From M55B177 sp034722275 (GTDB lineage: Bacteria; Chloroflexota; Dehalococcoidia; GIF9; AB-539-J10), in assembly GCA_034722275.1 (NCBI GenBank), contig JAYENW010000021.1, positions 1 to 23,961 on the forward strand: a DNA stretch of 23,961 nt, read 5' to 3'. This document shows, in pieces, positions 1-6,235 of the stretch. Position numbers and translations under genes: made by a program. The stretch's first letter is position 1. Each line of letters begins with the position of its first letter. Below the pieces are notes generated by a model that did not search any database, was not told where the DNA came from, and was given only the letters and a program-made list of their open reading frames with translations.

Positions 1-29
1 AAACCCAAAAAGGGCATGGCAGTTGTTTT

Positions 30-416
30 GTGAGCAAAATCCCCTTCGACCCCGATGCCGCTATTTTGCTCTTTGAATGTGGCCTTGAATTCAAGAGCCG
101 ACATATATTTATTTTGGCACTTGATACTGGCTCCTCCTATACCATCATCTCTGAGGCAGCAGCAATCCAGATTGGCTTCGACCCTGGACAAGTTACAGAG
201 ACGGTTTCCTTTGGCGATGCCTCTCAGCACCATATTGCTCCCAAGGTCACCCTCAAGTCTTTCGCCCTGGCTAACGCTAAAGTTGATAACCTCGATGTCC
301 TTATCTATACCCTCCCTGAGGAACACGGCATTGATGGCGTTATTGGATTGAACTTCCTGCGCCAGTTCAATATCGGGCTCGACTTTAAGCAAGGCATCCT
401 CACGCTCAATCCCTGA
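30..416 (+). CDS. Retropepsin-like aspartic protease, single domain (clan AA)
   Basis: The 128-residue product resembles bacterial single-domain retropepsin-like proteins. A catalytic-type DTGSS motif sits at about residues 32-36 after hydrophobic strands. The matching C-terminal signature is DGVIGLNFLRQF followed by GLDFKQGILTL, as in clan AA enzymes. With only one Asp motif, an active enzyme would have to dimerise. There is no signal peptide, so it is probably cytoplasmic. The start is uncertain: GTG at 30 has no good Shine-Dalgarno (AAAAAGGG lies about 16 nt away), and the frame stays open to the left edge of the window, so the true start may be upstream. It is convergent with the pilus operon and has no visible operon partner. 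The substrate is unknown; a non-proteolytic role is possible. Confidence 0.75.
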   Translation: MSKIPFDPDAAILLFECGLEFKSRHIFILALDTGSSYTIISEAAAIQIGFDPGQVTETVSFGDASQHHIAPKVTLKSFALANAKVDNLDVLIYTLPEEHGIDGVIGLNFLRQFNIGLDFKQGILTLNP

Positions 417-529
417 TACGCACGACCCTAAAGGGTTGCACTACATTCAGGTAATCCAGGCTGACCAAATGGCTTTGCTGTGGGTATATAAGCTTAGGTC
501 AGTATAGAGAAGAGTAGCTATTGGAAAAT
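417..529. other. Convergent intergenic gap with a weak hairpin
   Basis: This spacer separates the ends of two convergent genes. At 423-438 there is a short hairpin (CGACCC / GGGTTG around a TAAA loop, one G-U pair) that could help terminate transcription, but it lacks a T-run on either strand. Nothing else is recognisable. Confidence 0.3.
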
Positions 530-1384
530 TCATGTCGGGGGGTTAATTTCCCAGGCAAGAATACCTATATCATATGGCACTTCAGTGCCCTCCCTGACTG
601 GATGAGCCACAACCCTAGTCCACTTTGTATCGCTAGTAGTGGCTTCGGCTGTGATGGTATATGCGCTAAATACTCCTCCCGTGGATAGCCAGACATCGCT
701 TGAGCTAGATAATACCCAAGCTAAATCGCGAGGAGGTATTTCCTCAGGAGTGAATTCGAACGTTTGGATTTTAGTTTCTCCTCGGCTAAACTCTGGGCCT
801 TGCTTTTGCCAATCCCAAATGAAAGCAGTACCACCGCTATATGGCTTAACATTTGGAGCCTCCTCGGTGATACCTACAGCTGTATTGTCGGTATAGTTAT
901 AGGCTCCTTCCAGCCATGCTCCTAATCCCGAAATCTTCCTCTTCGCTGCCGTTCCATTATAAGTTACTTCAATTTGATATTCACCCGCTGCCGGGGAAGT
1001 GTAGATTACTACCCAGTCTTGGTGGGGGTGATTAGCGTTGAGCTGGCCTGGCGGTAAATCCAGTAATACTGCAAGGTACTCTTCAGTTGAAATACTATCA
1101 ATTTCTACTGTGACATCTTTGTTATTCACTGTCAGGTGATAGTGATAGGGGTCAGTAGGAATTTGATCATTCTGTATCTGCCACATGGCGTCCTCCACCC
1201 CAGCGTCGGCGGCGTAAAGCTCCTGCGTCTTCTCTTCGTGCATCTGACCCACCTTGAGCCCGGTGCCCATGTAGGAGAGAAGGGGAGCAATAATCAAGCC
1301 ACCAAGAACCAGCATGACCAGAACCATGACCAGGGCACCCTGCCCCTTCTCAACTTTGATTAACTCTCCAAATACCTTTTTCAT
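530..1384 (-). CDS. PilX-like prepilin / pilus-associated surface protein
   Basis: A 284-residue protein with a PilX-type N-terminus: a charged leader, KGQG at about residues 13-16, then one hydrophobic helix (about 17-40), followed by YAADAGVEDAMWQI (about 58-71), typical of PilX_N proteins. The +5 glutamate of classical type IV pilins is missing. The remainder looks like an extracytoplasmic beta-rich domain that I do not recognise. It is the last gene of the pilus operon, 38 nt after the GspJ-like gene. That gap holds its own TTGACA box 37 nt before the ATG, so it may also be transcribed separately and without a leader. Likely role: minor pilin or tip/adhesin component; the ligand is unknown. 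Confidence 0.72.
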   Translation of the reverse strand: MKKVFGELIKVEKGQGALVMVLVMLVLGGLIIAPLLSYMGTGLKVGQMHEEKTQELYAADAGVEDAMWQIQNDQIPTDPYHYHLTVNNKDVTVEIDSISTEEYLAVLLDLPPGQLNANHPHQDWVVIYTSPAAGEYQIEVTYNGTAAKRKISGLGAWLEGAYNYTDNTAVGITEEAPNVKPYSGGTAFIWDWQKQGPEFSRGETKIQTFEFTPEEIPPRDLAWVLSSSSDVWLSTGGVFSAYTITAEATTSDTKWTRVVAHPVREGTEVPYDIGILAWEINPPT

Positions 1385-1391
1385 CTCTGAC

Positions 1392-1421
1392 TTTACATCC
1401 TAATTGACAAATTTATGTCAA
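1392..1421 (-). promoter_or_regulatory. Internal promoter before the PilX-like gene
   Basis: On the minus strand TTGACA (1421-1416) is followed after 18 nt by TGTAAA (1397-1392, 4 of 6 to consensus). Seven bases then lead to the ATG at 1384, so transcription would begin at the start codon. The -35 box is also one arm of the inverted repeat TTGACA-TAAATT-TGTCAA (1404-1421). The sequence between -10 and ATG (AAGTCAGAG) closely matches that before the pilB-like gene (AAGTCAGAT). Predicted by eye only. Confidence 0.45.
1404..1421. repeat. Perfect 6-bp inverted repeat overlapping a -35 box
   Basis: TTGACA and TGTCAA arms are separated by six A/T bases. The dyad begins two bases after the stop codon of the GspJ-like gene and covers the presumed -35 box and part of the spacer of the next gene, a typical place for a repressor operator. 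It may equally be a chance dyad in A/T-rich DNA. Confidence 0.4.
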
Positions 1422-1422
1422 C

Positions 1423-1935
1423 TCAAAGAGCCCTGGGCTTTATCTTATAGGTCCTGGTCTCCGTCTGCTCCTCCATTGTCGCCGTTACCATAAAGGTAAG
1501 CAGCTCGCCAGGGACAAACACATGGTTAGCTGGAGTACAACTGGTCTGCGATGAATCAACATATCGAGCTACTATAGTTATCGTGGGGTGATCCGCATCA
1601 TCGTTTATTATCTCTTGCCGCTGGAGGTGCTTCAAGGTGCCTGAGCCTACCAAAGAATACTCAATCTCATGAATATCCCCATCATCCCAGTCAGTCCATT
1701 TGATGTAAAGGAAATCATTTGTGTTCATCTCCTGTGCCTGAAGCGCATCATGGCTCACCCAGTAGCCGGCAGTCTGCACCTGACGCAGAGCCGTCATTTG
1801 AGAGCTGCTGCGGGAGCTCTGGAGTATCTGCATAACAACGGTGCTGGCGGCAGCAACCACCATGCCACCAACAACGATGGCCACCAAGATTTCTATGAGG
1901 GTGAAACCTCTCTGGTTCGCTTTAATCAACTTCAT
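1423..1935 (-). CDS. GspJ/PilW-like prepilin
   Basis: A 170-residue prepilin. The leader ends RG at residues 9-10 and is followed by FTLIEILVAIVVGG, the classical type III signal with phenylalanine at +1 and glutamate at +5, then a hydrophobic helix to about residue 33. PilD-type peptidase would cleave after G10. The C-terminal part is a short globular domain with a single late cysteine. Its start overlaps the end of the PilV-like gene by 14 bp, so the two are translationally coupled; TAAGGT five bases upstream may act as ribosome binding site. Size and position between PilV-like and PilX-like genes fit a minor pilin, equivalent to GspJ/PilW. The exact subfamily is not certain. Confidence 0.82.
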   Translation of the reverse strand: MKLIKANQRGFTLIEILVAIVVGGMVVAAASTVVMQILQSSRSSSQMTALRQVQTAGYWVSHDALQAQEMNTNDFLYIKWTDWDDGDIHEIEYSLVGSGTLKHLQRQEIINDDADHPTITIVARYVDSSQTSCTPANHVFVPGELLTFMVTATMEEQTETRTYKIKPRAL

Positions 1936-2410
1936 AGTTTACCTTATAATCGCTCGTTGTAAGCACCAGCTTGCCTTGATGATAAACCTTCACCGTTATC
2001 TGCTGGAGTCCGGCATCTTTTTGATAAACGCCGGCAGCCGCAGGATAAGGCTGATGTGATGGTGTGACAGGATTAGTTTCAGGATCAGTTTGGTCACTGG
2101 GGTTAATGGGTTCAGCAGTAGCTTCCAGTGTATAATAGCCCACCAGCTCAGGAGGGATGGCTATCCGCCCATAAACGTCAGGCTCCCTCTCAGAAAAGTC
2201 CTTTGAATAGTCAATATAATCCTGGCTCTTAACATACTCCAGCTCGCTGCGAGCAAGGCTCTCAGCGGTGGTCATTTCGTCAGAGACGATTATTGATTTA
2301 GAGGCAGTGCTCAGGGCAGTGAGAAAAGCCACCGCTACTATCCCCAGGATAGCCAGAGCAATAAGAACTTCGATTAACGACTGCCCTTTTTGTCTCTTCA
2401 CCCGCTTCAC
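1922..2410 (-). CDS. PilV/GspI-like prepilin
   Basis: A 162-residue prepilin with KG|QSLIEVLIALAILG: processing is expected after G9, with glutamate at +5, then a hydrophobic helix to about residue 32. SLARSELEYVKSQDY near residues 47-61 is typical of PilV/GspI proteins. It follows pilC by only 6 nt. Two in-frame GTG starts exist. The first (2410) directly abuts GGAAG; the second (2401) has GGAAGGTG about six bases upstream and a shorter leader, so 2401 may be the true start. The C-terminal domain is probably extracytoplasmic and short. The role would be a minor pilin priming assembly; the partner major pilin is not in this window. Confidence 0.82.
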   Translation of the reverse strand: MKRVKRQKGQSLIEVLIALAILGIVAVAFLTALSTASKSIIVSDEMTTAESLARSELEYVKSQDYIDYSKDFSEREPDVYGRIAIPPELVGYYTLEATAEPINPSDQTDPETNPVTPSHQPYPAAAGVYQKDAGLQQITVKVYHQGKLVLTTSDYKVNYEVD

Positions 2411-2416
2411 CTTCCA

Positions 2417-3631
2417 TCATCCACCCACCGAGCCGATGATGGAGTACATGGTGGAAATCAGAGTCAGGGCGATGAAACCCACCAGTGCCCCGATGAATAT
2501 CGTCATCGCCGGCTGAATAAGAGCGACAAATGTGCTGGTGCGGTCATCGGCTTCCATCTCATAGCTATCAGCCACGGTGTCCATGGTGCTATCTAAATTG
2601 CCGGTGCCTTCACCCACTCCCGCCATCTGCACCATCAGTGGAGGGAAAATAGGATTTCGGGACATCGGTTGGGACAAGCCCTGTCCCCCGAGCATATCTT
2701 CCCTGACCTGGGTAAGGGCACGGGCGAGCACTTTGTTGCCGGCATTCTTAATCACCAGAGTCATTATCTCAGGCAAAGACACACCAGCACGAAACATCAA
2801 CGCCATTATGCGGCTGCAGCGGCTCAGTTCGCTGAGAATGATAATACGCCCAAACTGGGGAGACTTTATTTTGAACTTATCCCATTGATACGCGCCCACT
2901 GGTGTTTTGGTGTAAACAAAGCCAACTACAATGAGAGCAGCAATGCCTATTAAAATATATAGCCCATAATTGGTAAGGAAATCCACCACAGCCAGCAGGA
3001 ACCTGGTTATCGCAGGTAATTCAACGCCCATGGAACTGTAGAGCCCCATAAAAGGAGGCAGGACAAAGACAACCAGTATGGCTACGACTGCAATTGCCAA
3101 AACAAGAGCGATAATGGGATAAATCATGGCGCTCTTTATTTTCTTTACTGTGGTAGCCTGTTTCTCAATGTAACCAGCCATGTGTCTCAAGCTCACTTCC
3201 AGATTACCAGTTTCCTCACTCACCGCAACGGTGCGGCAGTATAGCGGCGAGAAGGCTTTGGGATGTTTCTCCAAAGCCTGAGATAACTTAAGCCCGCCAC
3301 GAACATCATTGACCACCTCAGCGGTAATCTTCCTCAGCGTGCGGTTAGCAATTTGCCCTTCAAGCAGCTCCAGGGCGGAAACAACATCGGTACCCGACCC
3401 GACAAGCAAAGCTAATTGACGGGAAAACATGATTATCTCATGGGGATTTATGTTCGCGGTCAATGCAAGGCTCAATTTCTCAAGATTGACAAAGGGCACA
3501 ATCTCTTTGAGGTTAAGCACCTTATAGCCACCGTAGTTGAGCAACTCCAGCGCCGTTTCCTCACTGGAGGCAGAAACCTTCCCCTTAATTATCTTTCTCT
3601 CCCCGGTATAAGCTATATACTGAAAATCCAT
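2417..3631 (-). CDS. pilC: PilC/GspF inner-membrane platform protein
   Basis: The 404-residue product matches the GspF/PilC family in length and layout. There is an N-terminal cytoplasmic segment (MDFQYIAYTG start, about 1-45), a first T2SF domain (about 68-190) with SRQLALLVGSG and EETGNLEVSLRHMAGY, and transmembrane helices at about 168-192 and 218-240. A second T2SF domain (about 268-392) repeats the pattern with EGTGNLDSTMDTVAD, and a final helix lies at about 372-395. It would anchor the PilB motor in the cytoplasmic membrane. GGAG lies six bases before the ATG, giving a clear ribosome binding site, and the gene begins 18 nt after pilB. No oddities in sequence. Confidence 0.93.
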   Translation of the reverse strand: MDFQYIAYTGERKIIKGKVSASSEETALELLNYGGYKVLNLKEIVPFVNLEKLSLALTANINPHEIIMFSRQLALLVGSGTDVVSALELLEGQIANRTLRKITAEVVNDVRGGLKLSQALEKHPKAFSPLYCRTVAVSEETGNLEVSLRHMAGYIEKQATTVKKIKSAMIYPIIALVLAIAVVAILVVFVLPPFMGLYSSMGVELPAITRFLLAVVDFLTNYGLYILIGIAALIVVGFVYTKTPVGAYQWDKFKIKSPQFGRIIILSELSRCSRIMALMFRAGVSLPEIMTLVIKNAGNKVLARALTQVREDMLGGQGLSQPMSRNPIFPPLMVQMAGVGEGTGNLDSTMDTVADSYEMEADDRTSTFVALIQPAMTIFIGALVGFIALTLISTMYSIIGSVGG

Positions 3632-3649
3632 AGCCCGCTCCGTCTCAAC

Positions 3650-6040
3650 CTACTCTATAAAGTAAGCGTTGCGAAGTACCTCTGCCGGGGTGGTGATGCC
3701 TTCTTTTACCTTGAGCATACCATCCTTGAGCAGCGGCACCATTCCTTCTTCAAGCGCCTGCTCCCGAATCTCAGCGGTGCTGGCGCCCTTCAATATCTGC
3801 ATCCTTATCTGGTCGCTTACGGGAAGAATTTCAAACAGTCCCAATCTGCCGCGATATCCACTATGGGCGCATCGCTGACATCCTTCGCCATAGAGAAAGC
3901 TGGTTCTCTCTTCACCCGTGGCTTGAGTGTAAGCCAACTGCTCCATCAAGGGAGCTTCCTTGCTGACGCAGCAATTGGGGCAAACACGGCGCACCATGCG
4001 CTGCGCCACCACACCGATGACCGCTGATGATACCAGAAAGGGGTCGATGCCCAGGTCGAGAAGACGGAAGATAACTCCTATGGCATCATTAGCATGAATT
4101 GAGGAGAGAACGAGATGCCCTGTCAATGCCGACTGGATAGCTATCCTGGCAGTCTCGGCATCTCGAATTTCTCCCACCAGTATGACATCAGGGTCGAGGC
4201 GCAAGATAGAGCGAAGCCCGGTGGCGAAGGTCAGCCCCGCCTTGGGATTAACCTGGATTTGATTCATGCCGTCAAAATGATATTCCACCGGGTCCTCAAC
4301 GGTGATGATGTTTCGAGATATCTTGTCCAGTGTATTTACCGATGCATAAAGCGTGGTCGTTTTACCCGCTCCTGTGGGACCGCTGATTAAAATCATGCCA
4401 AAGGGAACTTTGAGCATGTCCTCATACCTGGCAAGTGCTTCAGGCGAAAAACCCAGGTCAGGCAAATCCATAACTGCCAGCGACTTATCTAATAAACGCA
4501 AAACTGTTGTCTCATCATGAACAGTGGGGGAAGTAGCTACACGAACATCTATCACCCTTCCTTTGGCTTCAGTAGAAAACTGCCCATCCTGAGGACGCAG
4601 GCGGTCAGCAATATTCATATCTGCCATTATCTTGATTCGGGAAGTAAGGGCTGGATGTATCTTCAAAGGTAAGGACATGACATCCTGAAGAGCACCATCA
4701 ATTCGATAGCGGATTCGCAGCTTGTCTTCCTGGGGCTCAATATGAATATCCGAAGCTCTGGACTTAACCGCCTCGTCAATGATAAGGCGCAGAGCGCTGG
4801 CAATAGGAGCATCAGCGGTGGCTTCAATCAAGTCCGCCTCTTCCGTTTCTGCCCCAGCCGTAGGGATGCGCGAAATACTCTCCTCAATTCGCCCAAAACT
4901 CTTATAATTGAAGTCAATAGCCTCCAGAACTTCCTTCTCGCTGGCGGCTATGGGCTCTATTCTCATGCGGCTCTGCAGCGCCAGCGCTTCCAGGGCGAAG
5001 ATGTCAGCGGGATTAGCCATAACCATATGTAAGGCATTATCAACGATAGCCACAGGGATAGCCTTGAATCTTCTCGCCATCGCTTCGGGAATCAACTGCA
5101 GCGCCTCAGGTTGAGGCTGGCGCTGCAATGGTTTTATCTCCGGTGCCTGAGTCAGCAGCTCTTCAACAGCATCTTGAAGGACAGGTATGCCCTTCCCGGC
5201 AGAAGTATCTTCCGGGGCAACTGGCTTTTGAGCTGCCTTTCTCTCCGCAGCAGCTTCCACGGGAACTTTTTCTGAGACGGGTGGCTTCGCCGGCTGGCTG
5301 CCAAGTTTGATAATTTTTATTCTCTGCTGCTGAGCAAATTTCCTGGCTTCAACCATGATTTCTCCCGGAGCAAGCAGAAGTTTATTACGGACTCCAGCAT
5401 CATAAGCCTTGGTATCAAATAAAGATACCTGGCTCAGGCTCACCACATCATCACTCAATACATCCATGCCCAATTTGTGAACTATGAAGCCTTCATCAAG
5501 CTCAGCCATGATATCGAAGGTGTACTCACTGCCAGACCTTCCCTTGACTTCAGCATTCTCCTCAACCTTGTAGCCAAGAGCACCGAGAGCTTTTGAGACT
5601 TCATGTTTAGTGTTAAAGCTAGCAGGTACGGACTTTCGAGCTCGCCCGGGCAATGGTGAGGCTAGAAATGCTTCCAGCTTTTCCTTTGACAGGACATTTA
5701 TCCGCTGGCTGTGAGCAAATTGGCTGGCTATATGGTCAAGGTCAGGAAGAGCGATGAGAACTTTATCTTGAAGGCCACAATCGTAACATTTGTTATCAAA
5801 GCTGAACACATCCGCCAGGGTTACAAGCTCATCTCCAGCAGAGACTATGCCTATGGCGATATTGTAGGCGATAAGGCCATCATCTTTATGCGCCAGGAGA
5901 GCGAAAAAATGCTCGGCGCCAGATTTACCTGTGATGGTAACACCATCATCCACAGTATAGCCCTGGCTCTTGAGCCGCTGCATGAATTGATTCTTGAGCT
6001 GCTCAACCTGCTTTTGCTCTTTCGATCCTACTGCTTTCAT
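3650..6040 (-). CDS. pilB: PilB/GspE assembly ATPase with two N-terminal Mrr-like domains
   Basis: This 796-residue hexameric-type ATPase would power pilus or pseudopilus extension. Seen in order: two tandem related domains (about 24-118 and 149-245), a low-complexity Ala/Pro linker (about 250-285), an MshEN-like N-domain (about 290-385), then the motor. The motor has Walker A GPTGAGKTTT (554-563), an Asp box around EDPVEY (582-587), Walker B LDPDVILVGE (615-624), a His box near SSIHAND (646-652), and a tetracysteine zinc site (687/690 and 721/724). The tandem domains share G-x-SG-x-E and a closing R-I-x-V/I strand, resembling Mrr/PD-(D/E)XK folds without the catalytic E-x-K. Usual PilB is about 560-570 residues; the excess is this N-terminal block. 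The start codon lies 37 nt from a TTGACA box, with no Shine-Dalgarno. Confidence 0.93.
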   Translation of the reverse strand: MKAVGSKEQKQVEQLKNQFMQRLKSQGYTVDDGVTITGKSGAEHFFALLAHKDDGLIAYNIAIGIVSAGDELVTLADVFSFDNKCYDCGLQDKVLIALPDLDHIASQFAHSQRINVLSKEKLEAFLASPLPGRARKSVPASFNTKHEVSKALGALGYKVEENAEVKGRSGSEYTFDIMAELDEGFIVHKLGMDVLSDDVVSLSQVSLFDTKAYDAGVRNKLLLAPGEIMVEARKFAQQQRIKIIKLGSQPAKPPVSEKVPVEAAAERKAAQKPVAPEDTSAGKGIPVLQDAVEELLTQAPEIKPLQRQPQPEALQLIPEAMARRFKAIPVAIVDNALHMVMANPADIFALEALALQSRMRIEPIAASEKEVLEAIDFNYKSFGRIEESISRIPTAGAETEEADLIEATADAPIASALRLIIDEAVKSRASDIHIEPQEDKLRIRYRIDGALQDVMSLPLKIHPALTSRIKIMADMNIADRLRPQDGQFSTEAKGRVIDVRVATSPTVHDETTVLRLLDKSLAVMDLPDLGFSPEALARYEDMLKVPFGMILISGPTGAGKTTTLYASVNTLDKISRNIITVEDPVEYHFDGMNQIQVNPKAGLTFATGLRSILRLDPDVILVGEIRDAETARIAIQSALTGHLVLSSIHANDAIGVIFRLLDLGIDPFLVSSAVIGVVAQRMVRRVCPNCCVSKEAPLMEQLAYTQATGEERTSFLYGEGCQRCAHSGYRGRLGLFEILPVSDQIRMQILKGASTAEIREQALEEGMVPLLKDGMLKVKEGITTPAEVLRNAYFIE

Positions 6041-6046
6041 ATCTGA

Positions 6047-6077
6047 CTTATATTAACATAATGAGCTATATTGTCAA
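6047..6077 (-). promoter_or_regulatory. Promoter of the pilus operon
   Basis: Minus-strand TTGACA (6077-6072), a 19-nt spacer and TATAAG (6052-6047, 5 of 6 to consensus; TAATAT at 16-nt spacing is an alternative). Six bases separate it from the ATG at 6040. The predicted transcript starts at or next to the start codon, consistent with the absence of a ribosome binding site. Confidence 0.55.
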
Positions 6078-6097
6078 TCACCCTTTAGTACCAGGAC

Positions 6098-6123
6098 TAG
6101 GGAAGGTACAAGACCCTCCCCTA
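6098..6123. repeat. Imperfect hairpin 1 between divergent genes
   Basis: TAGGGAAGGT and ACCCTCCCCTA arms pair around a short loop (one base missing and one mismatch). It lies between the two divergent promoters. Its G/C-rich arms contrast with the surrounding A/T-rich DNA, and it looks like a dispersed palindromic element rather than a terminator, as no T-run follows. Confidence 0.4.
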
Positions 6124-6146
6124 CAATTGATTGCTCTTCGGGAGTC

Positions 6147-6175
6147 CGTAGTAGCGGGTTTCATGCCCGCCACGG
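6147..6175. repeat. Imperfect hairpin 2 between divergent genes
   Basis: CCGT and ACGG form an outer stem and GCGGG and CCCGC an inner stem, with TTTCATG in the loop and a small internal loop. It lies 23 bp from hairpin 1 and ends 25 bp before the -35 box of the surface-protein gene. The pair resembles small palindromic intergenic repeats found in many genomes. Confidence 0.45.
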
Positions 6176-6199
6176 TCGGTTTCGAAGCCAGGAGCAGCA

Positions 6200-6228
6200 T
6201 TGACATGAAGGAGAAAGTGATTAACAAT
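6200..6228 (+). promoter_or_regulatory. Promoter of the surface propeller gene
   Basis: TTGACA (6200-6205), a 17-nt spacer and AACAAT (6223-6228, 4 of 6 to consensus). The ATG at 6236 is seven bases further on, so the transcript would start about at the start codon. An AAGGAG lies in the spacer (6208-6213), too far from the ATG (22 nt) to act as ribosome binding site. Confidence 0.5.
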
Positions 6229-6235
6229 ACACATA

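Noticed and set aside
6208..6219. AAGGAG plus GTG at 6217 as start of the surface protein
   Set aside because: The GTG is out of frame with the protein, which has an in-frame stop at 6218; the signal peptide begins properly at ATG 6236.
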